A program made the position numbers and the translations under genes. Under the pieces are notes generated by a model, which saw only the letters and a program-made list of their open reading frames with translations, was not told where the DNA came from and searched no databases. A stretch of 64,000 bases of DNA from Levilactobacillus lanxiensis (GTDB taxonomy: Bacteria > Bacillota > Bacilli > Lactobacillales > Lactobacillaceae): positions 62,001-126,000 of the forward strand of contig NZ_BOLN01000008.1 in the NCBI RefSeq assembly GCF_016861655.1, in the 5' to 3' direction. The number at the start of each line of letters is the position of its first letter. Within the stretch, counting starts at the first letter, position 1. Positions 18,188-26,920 of this stretch are shown in pieces.

Positions 18188-19504
18188 TTATTCGTCGGTT
18201 CCTTTAAAATATTGGCGAACCTCGGAAATAAAGTATAACGATCCCGTTAATAAGACTAAGTCATCGGCTGAAATGGTCCCCAGCACCGTCTTCAACGCGG
18301 TCGGCCAATCCGGTGCCATGGTCACCCGCTTGGAAGTCACCGCATCCTCCAAGGCCTGTGGCGTCGCGGCAGCCCGCTTCCCAGGTCCCTGGAATTGCGT
18401 CACAACGATGTGGACGTTGCGGACCTTGAGCAACGTTTGAACCATCTGGTCGTACTGCTTATCGGCTAAGACCGCCAGGATAATGTAAACGTCGTGCTGC
18501 TTAAAATGTTGGCGCAACAGTTGGGTCATTTCGACCATGGCGGGCTCGTTGTGGGCCCCATCAATCGCAATCAACGGTTCGGTATTCAACCGTTCGAACC
18601 GGCCGGGCCAAGCCGTGTGCGCCAGCCCCTGCCGAATCTCAGCAATGTTGACCCGTTGCTTCTTGACCAGATGATACGTGATGAAGGCCGTCAAAGCCGT
18701 CGCCGCGTTATCAATTTGATACGGGCCTAGCAAATCAATCTGGAGATGCCGCCAACGTCGGTCACCCCAAGCATAGGCAAAGCGTTCGCCCCACTCGTCC
18801 TCTGGTTGATTCTTCACCTTGTAATCCCGGTCCAGCGCGCAGACTTGCGTGTGGTTGGCCGTGGCCGTATCGTCCATGACCGCTAAGGCATCCGGCGTCA
18901 ACCGACCTACGACCACGGGAACGTCGGGCTTAATGATGCCCGCCTTTTGTGCCGCAATTTTAGGAATCGTGTCACCCAAAATTTTCATGTGATCCATCCC
19001 AATCGTGGTGATCACCGAGACGACCGGCGTGATAATGTTGGTCGAGTCGTACAAGCCGCCCAGGCCAACTTCAACGACAACGATGTCCACCGGATGACTG
19101 GCAAAGTAACTGAACATCAGAGCCGTATCAATTTCAAATTCAGTAGGTCCCTCGGCCCCTAGCTCCGCGTCCAACTGCGCCACCACCGGTTCGATGCGTT
19201 GAACGTCGGCCAACAGGTCGGCATCACTGATGGGCTCGCCGTCGACACTGATACGCTCATTAAAGCGCGTGATAAATGGCGAGGTAAAGGTCCCAACCGT
19301 GTTGCCCTCCGCCATGAACAGGTCCCGCAAAAAGGCCACGGTGGAGCCCTTGCCATTGGTGCCGGCCACATGAATCATGGTCAGTTGGTCCTGCGGGTTC
19401 CCCAGCAACGCCATGAACTCACGCATCCGGTCCAACGTGGGCTTCTTTTTGAAGCGGTCCCGGCCGTGAATAAATTGTAGTGCTTCGGCGTACGTTTCAA
19501 TCAA
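18188..19504 (-). CDS. folC: Folylpolyglutamate synthase / dihydrofolate synthase
   Basis: Adds glutamate to folates (and dihydropteroate) in an ATP-dependent reaction; Mur-ligase fold. The P-loop is HVAGTNGKGST, the second conserved loop GLGGLYDSTNII, and AIDGAHNEPAM opens the C-terminal domain. I start at TTG 19504 (LIETYAEALQFIHGR, 438 residues), eight bases after GGGAGG. An ATG nine codons earlier has its ribosome site only two bases away and extends past the usual family N-terminus. Repeat A5 begins about 85 bp upstream. Confidence 0.95.
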   Translation of the reverse strand: MIETYAEALQFIHGRDRFKKKPTLDRMREFMALLGNPQDQLTMIHVAGTNGKGSTVAFLRDLFMAEGNTVGTFTSPFITRFNERISVDGEPISDADLLADVQRIEPVVAQLDAELGAEGPTEFEIDTALMFSYFASHPVDIVVVEVGLGGLYDSTNIITPVVSVITTIGMDHMKILGDTIPKIAAQKAGIIKPDVPVVVGRLTPDALAVMDDTATANHTQVCALDRDYKVKNQPEDEWGERFAYAWGDRRWRHLQIDLLGPYQIDNAATALTAFITYHLVKKQRVNIAEIRQGLAHTAWPGRFERLNTEPLIAIDGAHNEPAMVEMTQLLRQHFKQHDVYIILAVLADKQYDQMVQTLLKVRNVHIVVTQFQGPGKRAAATPQALEDAVTSKRVTMAPDWPTALKTVLGTISADDLVLLTGSLYFISEVRQYFKGTDE

Positions 19505-19588
19505 GTTAAAAACCTCCCGAGTAGTAGTCATTGCCTCCCAGTGTAGCAGATTTCCCCGGGGTGTGAACGGTAAATTGTCTGAGTAGTC

Positions 19589-19770
19589 GCCTTACCGGGT
19601 GGCAAAAATGGACCGTGACGCTGTGGGCGGACGCCCGAAGCCAAAGAGCGGTCTTCGGACTTGCTTTGAGCCTCCAAGTTCGAGTCTCAAAGACACCAAT
19701 TCTCTAAACGCCTACGCCGTTAAGAGAATTCCCACGGCTGAGTCCATTTTTGCCACCCTCACGGCTTACA
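19589..19770 (-). repeat. Family A structured repeat, copy A5
   Basis: Reverse-orientation copy. Closing arms GGGTGGCAAAAATGGAC and GTCCATTTTTGCCACCC are perfectly complementary over 17 bp. Stem 2 is GCTGTGGG/CCCACGGC. Inner hairpins: TTCTCTAAACG / CGTTAAGAGAA (near 19710-19731), CTTTGAG/CTCAAAG, and CCGAAG/CTTCGG with the GGTCTTCGG core. Upstream of folC. No gene is seen in 19771-19984. Confidence 0.9.
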
Positions 19771-19984
19771 CAGCAATTTATCCATTCACTGTTTTTTCGC
19801 CCCTTCCAGCTTTAAAAACTCACCTCTCACATCACAAATACACACGAAATGTTCGTCACATAAAATATAAACTCATGACTTTTAGTCAGCATCCGCGCTG
19901 GTTCGCCTGCAAAACACCTAGTCCCTTCACCAGACAACACGGTAAGTTAGTTCACCGTACTTAATCAATTTTACAGAAAACAAA

Positions 19985-20032
19985 AACCGGCACCAACTAC
20001 TCACGAAGAGTCGTTGATGCCGGAAATTTTAG
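19985..20032 (-). terminator. Intrinsic terminator downstream of valS and repeat A6
   Basis: Minus-strand CCGGCATCAACGACTC, loop, GAGTAGTTGGTGCCGG followed by TTTTTG. It lies about 280 bp beyond the valS stop, so the valS transcript would include repeat A6 before ending. Confidence 0.85.
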
Positions 20033-20114
20033 TGATTTAAGAACCGCTCTGAATACAAGAACCCCAGAACAGTCAGTCGATACCAGGAACAACCTAGATG
20101 GGCCTATGCCAGTG

Positions 20115-20290
20115 TCAGCCGTGAGGTCCGCAGAAATGGGCTCAGCCGGGGGATTTTCTAAGTGGTTTCCTTAGAAAATGGCGACTTTGAGACACTTTTT
20201 TGGTGGCTCAAAGCGAGTCTTAAGACCGCTCTTCGGCTTAAGACGTCCTGCCCCCAGCGTTCCGGCCCATTTCTGCGGACCGGTAAGGCG
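20115..20290 (+). repeat. Family A structured repeat, copy A6
   Basis: Best-preserved copy. The closing stem GGTCCGCAGAAATGGGC / GCCCATTTCTGCGGACC is perfect over 17 bp. Stem 2 uses GGGGG/CCCCC. Inner hairpins are ATTTTCTAAG / CTTAGAAAAT (20151-20181), CTTTGAG/CTCAAAG, and GTCTTAAGACC / GGCTTAAGAC (near 20216-20245). It ends 16 bp from the valS stop on the opposite strand. Confidence 0.9.
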
Positions 20291-20306
20291 ACCAGCAAAG
20301 ACCAAT

Positions 20307-22973
20307 CTAGATTTGGGCCTTGATGTCGGCGAGGCGTTGCTTGGTGGCGGCTAACTTTTTCTCGTTATCCGCTTGCTTTTCCCGTTCAGCGTTAACCACG
20401 TCTTCTGGCGCGTTAGCCACGAAACGTTCGTTGCCTAACTTCTTGGTTGCCCGGTCAACTTCGGCCGTGTACTTGGCAACTTCCTTGTCCAGGCGCTTAG
20501 CTTCGTCGTTCAGGTCGACCAATTCGGCCAGTGGGACAGAAACTTCGGCACCCGAGATTACGGAGGTCATGGCCAGCTTTGGTGCGGTCACGTCAGCGCC
20601 CATTTCAAAGCCCTTTGGGTGAACGAACCGGTCAATGTAGTCACGGTTGTTTTCAAAGACACTTTGTAATTGGGTATCGCTGGTCTTGATCTGCAAGTCG
20701 ATTGGCGTGGACATTGGCGCGTTGGCTTCGGCCCGGATGTTCCGGACAGCCTTGATCAAGTCGATCAGGCTCGTCATGTCGTTTTCTGCCGTGGCGTTGT
20801 CAAATTCTGGGTGGTCGACTGGGTAAGCCGCCGTGACCAGGGATTGACCGTCATGTGGCATGGCTTGCCAGATGGCTTCCGTCACGAATGGCATGATTGG
20901 TTGCAGCAGACGTAAGGTTTGGTCTAAGACGTAAGCCAGCATGTCTTGCTTGTTGGCCTTGGCAGCGTCATCGTCGCCGGTCAGGACTTCCTTACTCATT
21001 TCGATATACCAGTCACAGAAGTCGTTCCAGATGAAGTTGTAGAGTGAACGCCCAGCTTCACCGAATTCAAACTTGTCGAACATTTCCGTAACGTGCTTAA
21101 CCGTATCGTTCAAGCGGCTTAAGATCCACTTGTCGGTCAGGTCCCACTTGTCAGCGGCTGGCACAACGGGCTTGGTGTTCTCGCCCAAGTTCATGATCAC
21201 AAATCGGCTGGCGTTCCAGATCTTGTTGATAAAGTTCCAGGCGGCGTCCATCTTGTCGTAACTGAACCGGACATCTTGGCCGGCCGTTGAACCGGTAGAC
21301 AGGAACCACCGCAGGGCATCGGCACCGTACTTGTCGATAACGTCCATTGGATCGATCCCGTTACCCAGGGACTTACTCATCTTGCGACCGTCTTCGGCCC
21401 GAATCAACCCGTGTAAGAGCACGTGCTTGAACGGCTTCTTACCGGTAAATTCAAGACTTTGGAAGATCATCCGGGAAACCCAGAAGAAGATGATGTCGTA
21501 ACCGGTCACCAAGGTGTCGGTTGGGAAGTAGCGTTTGAAATCAGCGCTGTCTTCGTTTGGCCAACCCATCGTGGAGAATGGCCACAGGGCACTGGAGAAC
21601 CAGGTATCTAAGACGTCGGGGTCTTGTTCCCAGTTTTCAATATCCTTAGGGGCTTCTTCATCAACGTAGACTTCACCAGTCTTCTTGTTGTACCAGGCTG
21701 GAATCCGGTGACCCCACCAGAGTTGACGGGAGATAACCCAGTCGTGGACGTTTTCCATCCATTGGGTGAAGGTGTGTTCGAACCGTTCTGGCACGAAATC
21801 AACCGCGTTGTCGCCCTCTTGGTTCTTGATAGCGGCTTCGGCAAGTGGCTTCATCTTCACGAACCATTGGGTAGACAGCCGGGCTTCGACTTGAACCCCA
21901 GTCCGTTCTGAATGCCCAACGGAATGGACGATTGGGTCAATTTTGATCATTAAGCCTTGGTCATCTAAGTCCGCAACCATGGCCTTACGAGCGTCGAAAC
22001 GGTCCATCCCAGCGTACTTGCCGGCGCGGTCGTTCATCGAAGCATCTTCGTTCATGGTGTTGATCCGTTCGAGGTTGTGACGGTTACCCACTAAGAAGTC
22101 ATTTGGATCATGAGCTGGGGTAATCTTAACCATCCCAGTCCCAAAGTTGATATCAACGTATTGGTCAGCGATGATGGGAATTTCACGGTTAGCTAATGGC
22201 AAGATAACCTTCTTGCCCACTAAGTCCTTGTACCGGTCGTCGTCGGGGTTAACGGCAACGGCGGTATCGCCCATCATGGTTTCAGGACGGGTCGTAGCAA
22301 TTTCAATGTAATGCTTGCCGTTAAACGTGTAGTCGGGGTCGGCAAATGGGTATTTCACGTGGTAGAACGCACCCTTGTCATCTTGATGAATCACTTCGAT
22401 ATCAGATAACGCAGTCCGGGCTTGGGGATCCCAGTTGATGATGTATTCGCCCCGGTAGATCAGGCCCTTCTTGTAGAGAGTAACGAAGACCTTCTTAACG
22501 GCGTCAGATAAGCCATCATCCAAGGTAAACCGTTCACGGGAGTAGTCCATGGACAGCCCCATCTTGGCCCATTGCTTGTGGATGGTTGCGGCGTATTCGT
22601 CCTTCCATTCCCAAACCTTGTCGACAAATTTTTCCCGACCTAAGTCGTAACGGGTAATGCCTTGTTCACGTAAGCGGGCTTCCACCTTGGCTTGCGTGGC
22701 GATACCGGCATGGTCCATCCCCGGAATCCAGAGTGTATCAAAACCCTGCATCCGCTTTTGCCGAATGATCATGTCTTGTAAAGTCGTGTCCCAGGCGTGG
22801 CCTAAATGCAGCTTCCCGGTAACATTTGGTGGCGGTAAAACAATGGAATAAGGCGTGGCTTTCTTATCACCACTGGGTTTGAAAACATCTTCATCAAGCC
22901 AAGTTTGGTACCGACCCGCTTCAACGGCGGTTGGATCATACTTGGTTGGCATATCAATTTGCTTGTCAGCCAT
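20307..22973 (-). CDS. valS: Valyl-tRNA synthetase
   Basis: Class I aminoacyl-tRNA synthetase charging tRNA-Val and editing mischarged Thr. The 888-residue length is typical. HIGH motif [12 protein letters not shown] near 46-57, KMSKS motif [14 protein letters not shown] near 530, the editing insert ([12 protein letters not shown]) between them, and the C-terminal coiled coil ([19 protein letters not shown] onward). Preceded by a Val T-box leader, so expression rises when tRNA-Val is uncharged. Confidence 0.98.
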   Translation of the reverse strand: MADKQIDMPTKYDPTAVEAGRYQTWLDEDVFKPSGDKKATPYSIVLPPPNVTGKLHLGHAWDTTLQDMIIRQKRMQGFDTLWIPGMDHAGIATQAKVEARLREQGITRYDLGREKFVDKVWEWKDEYAATIHKQWAKMGLSMDYSRERFTLDDGLSDAVKKVFVTLYKKGLIYRGEYIINWDPQARTALSDIEVIHQDDKGAFYHVKYPFADPDYTFNGKHYIEIATTRPETMMGDTAVAVNPDDDRYKDLVGKKVILPLANREIPIIADQYVDINFGTGMVKITPAHDPNDFLVGNRHNLERINTMNEDASMNDRAGKYAGMDRFDARKAMVADLDDQGLMIKIDPIVHSVGHSERTGVQVEARLSTQWFVKMKPLAEAAIKNQEGDNAVDFVPERFEHTFTQWMENVHDWVISRQLWWGHRIPAWYNKKTGEVYVDEEAPKDIENWEQDPDVLDTWFSSALWPFSTMGWPNEDSADFKRYFPTDTLVTGYDIIFFWVSRMIFQSLEFTGKKPFKHVLLHGLIRAEDGRKMSKSLGNGIDPMDVIDKYGADALRWFLSTGSTAGQDVRFSYDKMDAAWNFINKIWNASRFVIMNLGENTKPVVPAADKWDLTDKWILSRLNDTVKHVTEMFDKFEFGEAGRSLYNFIWNDFCDWYIEMSKEVLTGDDDAAKANKQDMLAYVLDQTLRLLQPIMPFVTEAIWQAMPHDGQSLVTAAYPVDHPEFDNATAENDMTSLIDLIKAVRNIRAEANAPMSTPIDLQIKTSDTQLQSVFENNRDYIDRFVHPKGFEMGADVTAPKLAMTSVISGAEVSVPLAELVDLNDEAKRLDKEVAKYTAEVDRATKKLGNERFVANAPEDVVNAEREKQADNEKKLAATKQRLADIKAQI

Positions 22974-23019
22974 TTAAATCAATTCCTTTCTTTCTAGCGA
23001 AGTTAACGTTTGACGGGAC

Positions 23020-23253
23020 AAAAAAATCTCCGTCCTAAAAAATTAGGACGAAGATTCTTCGCGGTACCACCTAAATTGGGCGTTTATGCCCCACTTAACT
23101 TCTTTGTTAACGGAGAGTGCTCCGGTCCGGGCTTACTGTTGGTTCAGCCCGGCAGCTCGCAAGCTACGTTCACGTTTCGTCATCCACCGGTTTCCAGCAA
23201 TTCCGGCTCTCTACGAGAATGTTCTAACGCTACTGACTTGTTCAACGCTACTT
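23020..23253 (-). promoter_or_regulatory. T-box leader of valS
   Basis: Minus-strand leader with stem I (AGTAGCG, GAGAGCCGG, TGCTGGAAACCGGTGGA). The specifier GTA (Val) follows GAAC (23165-23167), and the T-box is AGGTGGTACCGCG (23060-23072). A terminator stem GAATCTTCGTCCTAA / TTAGGACGGAGATT with seven T lies at 23020-23055. The TGGT variable base pairs with A73, as expected for tRNA-Val. Confidence 0.95.
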
Positions 23254-23259
23254 TCACAT

Positions 23260-23287
23260 ATTCTACGCAATTTTAACCTAAAGGTCA
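23260..23287 (-). promoter_or_regulatory. valS promoter, overlapping the end of tpx
   Basis: Minus-strand TTGACC (23282-23287), 17 bp spacer, TAGAAT (23260-23265). The -35 lies inside the last codons of tpx, whose stop is at 23278-23280. Confidence 0.8.
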
Positions 23288-23787
23288 ACACGTGAGACTA
23301 ATTTCTCCAGCGCATCGATGGCAGCCAGGTAATCTGGCTCTTCCGTTTGTTCCTTGACGATTTGACGGTAAACAATCTTGCCGGCGTCGTCGATGATCCA
23401 GATGGACCGTGCCAGGTTCCCCAGGTTCGGAACGTACAGACCCATTTCGTAGCCAAACGACAATTCTTCGTCAGACAACAAATCAACGTTCTCAACGCCC
23501 TGAGCGGCACACCAGCCGGTCTGTTCCGCGATTGAGTTATTTGAAATCGTGGCAAACCGGGCATCTGGATAGTGATCCGCTTGCTGGGTAAACTTCCGCG
23601 TCTGAATCGTGCATACCGGTGTATCCAGGTCAGGCACAACGCTGATCAAAGTAACTTTCCCAACTAAATTAGCCGTCTTAACTTTGTTATTGTCTTGATC
23701 GAATACCTTAAACTTTGGTAACTGATCCCCGACTGCTGGCAAGGTGCCAGACAGTGAGAATGTATCGCCGAGTCGTGTGACTTCCAC
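23278..23787 (-). CDS. tpx: Thiol peroxidase (Tpx), atypical 2-Cys peroxiredoxin
   Basis: Reduces hydrogen and alkyl peroxides using thioredoxin. 169 residues from GTG 23787 (VEVTRLGDTFSLSG), nine bases after AAGGGG; an upstream extension of 18 codons has no family support. The peroxidatic Cys is in VPDLDTPVCTIQT and the resolving Cys in GWCAAQGVENVDLLSD, the Tpx spacing. The C-terminal DYLAAIDALEKL is typical. It lies directly upstream of valS, whose promoter overlaps its end. Confidence 0.95.
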   Translation of the reverse strand: MEVTRLGDTFSLSGTLPAVGDQLPKFKVFDQDNNKVKTANLVGKVTLISVVPDLDTPVCTIQTRKFTQQADHYPDARFATISNNSIAEQTGWCAAQGVENVDLLSDEELSFGYEMGLYVPNLGNLARSIWIIDDAGKIVYRQIVKEQTEEPDYLAAIDALEKLVSRVDL

Positions 23788-23980
23788 GCAGATCAACCCC
23801 TTCAAGTTGTTTATCGGCCTAACGCCGATTGATTGCTTCAATTATCACGCAACATAGGGGGTCCTGACAAGCGATTTGAGTTAAAATCACGAAAAAGACA
23901 AAATTGCGTTTTAACCTATACCGAACCGGGAATATCGTTGCCGTGGCAAGAGCAAAAAATCCATGGTTAGCCGTGATTCG

Positions 23981-24143
23981 CTAACGCTTGCTGAGCCACT
24001 TGAACAGTCCCCACTGAACCACGTAGACCAGTAAGACGATTGCCCAGAACAGGCCGTAATTTCCTTTCACCATAAAAATAGCGACCAGTAAAATCAAAGA
24101 TAGTGTTAGATTAATAAGCCATTTTTGCCGTCTGGTGGTTCAC
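23981..24143 (-). pseudogene. Small membrane protein gene broken by one base in an A run
   Basis: GTG at 24143 follows GGAGGAG and reads VNHQTAK, but the frame closes after MAY. If one A of the five-A run (24122-24126 on the plus strand as T) is skipped, the reading continues into WLINLTLSLILLVAIFM, a loop KGNYG, a second hydrophobic helix and the end WLSKR, a coherent protein of 53 residues with two membrane helices. It may be a real frameshift, a slippage site or a sequence error. No family is recognised. Confidence 0.5.
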
Positions 24144-24313
24144 CGTCGACTCCTCCAAAATTTTCTTTAGATTACTCGTTCAGCTTACCATGCTAACGGC
24201 TTATCTCAAAGTAATTTCGTCTATAAACATAATATAAAGTTAATTATATTTATGGGTGTCACTAACACTGTTGCGTTCTAATCTAAAACGCCCTAAGACT
24301 GTACTCAGAGCAC

Positions 24314-24356
24314 ATCAAAAAAGAGCCATGCCAACTAGCACAGCCCCTCTCAAATT
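24314..24356 (-). terminator. Probable terminator of thiI
   Basis: Minus-strand GAGAGGGGCTGTGC and GGCATGGCTC pair imperfectly (several G-U pairs) and are followed by TTTTTTG, immediately after the thiI stop. Confidence 0.6.
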
Positions 24357-24360
24357 CTGA

Positions 24361-25578
24361 TTAAAGTAATTCTGCGAAGACATCTTCGTTTTGGTTCAGG
24401 TAGTTGTCCCCTGGACGGATCTCCGTTACGGTAATCCCGTCGAGTGCTTCCTGCATCAAGCCTTCTACGTCAATGTACCCTTCGTACTTCCGGGACTTTT
24501 CCAAGTCGGGATGCGTCTTGGGTGCTGGTGGCGTGAAGATGGTACAGCAGTCTTCGTATGGCAAGATGGACAGGTCATAGGTGTCGATATCTTCGGCAAC
24601 CTTAATGATTTCCGTCTTGTCCATGGACAGCAATGGCCGCAAGATTGGCATGGACGTCACATCATTGATGGCCGCCATACTTTCCAACGTTTGTGAAGCC
24701 ACTTGGCCCAGAGACTCCCCGTTAAAGATTCCCTTGGCGTGCCGCTTCTCCGCAATCGCTGCCGTCAGCCGCAACATCAGGCGACGTTGGACCGTCATCA
24801 GGTAACCCTCAGGCACCTTTTCCTTGATGGTCTCTTGGATCTTGGTAAATGGCACCTGGATGAATTGAATTCCCCCAGAGTAACCGGCCAACCGTGCCGT
24901 CAGTTCCTTGGCCTTGGCCAAAGCCTGTTCAGAGGTGTATGGCGGACTGAAGAAGTGCACCATATCAATCTTGACCCCACGACGGAGGGCGTAGTAAGAC
25001 GCAACGGGTGAGTCGATCCCACCAGAAAGCATCATGACGGCCTTACCACCGGTCCCAACGGGCAACCCGCCGGCACCATGAATCGTTTCACCGGACAGGA
25101 AGACCCCGTTCATTCGCACTTCGACCCGTAATTCCAGGTCGGGATGCTTCATTTGCACGGTCAGTCCAGGAACGCCTTCAAGGACGGCATCCCCGAGAAT
25201 CCCGTTCATTTGGTAGGTATCATATTCAAATTCTTTGTCTTGCCGCCGAGTATTGATCTTAAAGGTCATGCCTGGCTTGAAGACTTCTTTGACCATGGCA
25301 ATCGCCGTGGCTTTAATTTCGTCAATATCCTTATCAACCTTGACCGAAGGCGAGAAGTTTTCAATCCCGAAAACACCCTTCAGCCGGTTCATAACGGCTT
25401 CTGAATCCGCCCCGTTTAAGGTAACGTGCAAACGGTCGTGTTGGGCCCGAATTTCCAGACTGTCAAACGTGCTGAGCGCCTTGCGGACGTTTTGCCCCAG
25501 CTGTTTGATAAAGTCTTTCTTGTTCTTCCCTTTCGTTGACAGCTCGCCGTAACGGACCATAATTTCGCTGTATTCCAT
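24361..25578 (-). CDS. thiI: tRNA 4-thiouridine synthase ThiI
   Basis: Puts sulfur on U8 of tRNA (4-thiouridine) using ATP and persulfide from a cysteine desulfurase. The 405 residues comprise a ferredoxin-like/THUMP region (about 1-165) and a PP-loop ATPase with [15 protein letters not shown] near 181-195. There is no C-terminal rhodanese domain, as is usual in Firmicutes; the Cys pair in [10 protein letters not shown] is conserved. It is paired with the desulfurase gene 20 bp upstream, its likely sulfur donor. Confidence 0.96.
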   Translation of the reverse strand: MEYSEIMVRYGELSTKGKNKKDFIKQLGQNVRKALSTFDSLEIRAQHDRLHVTLNGADSEAVMNRLKGVFGIENFSPSVKVDKDIDEIKATAIAMVKEVFKPGMTFKINTRRQDKEFEYDTYQMNGILGDAVLEGVPGLTVQMKHPDLELRVEVRMNGVFLSGETIHGAGGLPVGTGGKAVMMLSGGIDSPVASYYALRRGVKIDMVHFFSPPYTSEQALAKAKELTARLAGYSGGIQFIQVPFTKIQETIKEKVPEGYLMTVQRRLMLRLTAAIAEKRHAKGIFNGESLGQVASQTLESMAAINDVTSMPILRPLLSMDKTEIIKVAEDIDTYDLSILPYEDCCTIFTPPAPKTHPDLEKSRKYEGYIDVEGLMQEALDGITVTEIRPGDNYLNQNEDVFAELL

Positions 25579-25598
25579 TGCGCGACCCCTTTCGTGAT

Positions 25599-26744
25599 TT
25601 AGCTTAACTTGGCAAACTGCGTGTACAGTTCATCAAAGACTTGGTTAAATTTTTCGGCTTCCGCCATGGTGTTGTGTTCGTCTAATGAAATCCGCACGGC
25701 GCTGGTGGCAATCCCATCGTCGACCTTCATGGCCTGCAGCGTGCTGGATTCGACGTGCTTCTTAGAAGAGCAAGCACTGGTCGTGGAAATGTAGATGTCG
25801 TGCTCCTCAAAGGCATGCACGATGGTTTCACCCCGGACACCGGCAATCGCAAAGCACAGAATGTGGGGTGCGAAGACGGGCAAATCCTTAGAGAAAATCG
25901 TCACGTTCGGGAAGCTCTCGACGTGGTGTAAGATGGCCAACCGAATCTCACGTTGACGCTTGACCTTAGCGGATTCGTCGGTCAGTAACAGCCGTAAAGC
26001 CTTGGCCATGGCGGCAATGGCTGGCAAGTTTTCGGTCCCGGAACGCAGATTCCGTTCCTGACCCCCACCGGCCATCAATGGCGTAATGGTCCGGCCTTGG
26101 CGTTTGTACATGAACCCAATACCACGAGGCGCATGGAACTTGTGGCCTGAGAACGTCACAAAGTCGACCCGGTCGTTAAAGATCTTGTCGGCTAAGCCCT
26201 TACCAATCCCCTGAACCGCATCGATATGCCAGTGAATCCGTGGGAAGTCCCGCAGGACATCGGCAATCTCATCGAGGGGTTGGATGGCCCCAATTTCATT
26301 GTTGACGGCCATCGTGGACACCAGAATCGTGGTGGGCTTGATAGCGGCCCGTAAGTCCGCAGCGGACACCCGGCCATTTTCATCAACGGGCAGGTAAGTG
26401 ACTTCAAAGCCTTCCTGCTTCAATTGTTCCATGGAATTGTGCACGGCTGGATGTTCCACTTCGGTGGTGATCAAGTGGTTGCCAAATTCCTTCTTAGCCA
26501 TCGCGGTACCCTTGATGGCCCAGTTGTCGCCTTCGGTACCCCCACTGGTGAAGAGAATTTCACTCAGCTTGGCACCAACCAGGTCAGCGATTTGCTGGCG
26601 GGATTGTTCTAACAGGTTAAATGCCTGTTCACCAAATTTGTGCAAACTTGATGGGTTCCCCCAGTAATTCTGGCTGACCTTCGCGTAAGTATCAACCACT
26701 TCGGGCGCTGCCTTGGTGGTTGCACTGTTATCAAAATAAATCAT
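25599..26744 (-). CDS. Cysteine desulfurase (NifS/IscS-like, ThiI partner)
   Basis: PLP enzyme taking sulfur from cysteine as an enzyme-bound persulfide. 381 residues, beginning [15 protein letters not shown]-binding Lys in [15 protein letters not shown], active Cys in [15 protein letters not shown], and the substrate-binding GTE in LRSGTENLP. Its position just before thiI matches Bacillus nifZ-thiI, so tRNA thiolation is the likely main role. ATG follows AAGAGGG. Confidence 0.95.
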   Translation of the reverse strand: MIYFDNSATTKAAPEVVDTYAKVSQNYWGNPSSLHKFGEQAFNLLEQSRQQIADLVGAKLSEILFTSGGTEGDNWAIKGTAMAKKEFGNHLITTEVEHPAVHNSMEQLKQEGFEVTYLPVDENGRVSAADLRAAIKPTTILVSTMAVNNEIGAIQPLDEIADVLRDFPRIHWHIDAVQGIGKGLADKIFNDRVDFVTFSGHKFHAPRGIGFMYKRQGRTITPLMAGGGQERNLRSGTENLPAIAAMAKALRLLLTDESAKVKRQREIRLAILHHVESFPNVTIFSKDLPVFAPHILCFAIAGVRGETIVHAFEEHDIYISTTSACSSKKHVESSTLQAMKVDDGIATSAVRISLDEHNTMAEAEKFNQVFDELYTQFAKLS

Positions 26745-26874
26745 GCTGAACCCTCTTATCTTCTTCTATTGGTTCGACTCCGATAGAAATTCTTTCTCAT
26801 TATAAACACAAATCCAACGAACCACAAGCCTTTGCCCCCTGGGCATTTCGTTGAAAGGGGTTTCACTTTGACCC

Positions 26875-26914
26875 AAAAAAGAAGCCTCACCGGATGGGGT
26901 CCGAGTGAGGCTTC
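26875..26914 (-). terminator. Intrinsic terminator of ezrA
   Basis: Minus-strand GAAGCCTCAC, loop, GTGAGGCTTC, then TTTTTT. Perfect 10 bp stem right after the ezrA stop. Confidence 0.92.
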
Positions 26915-26920
26915 CATGTT

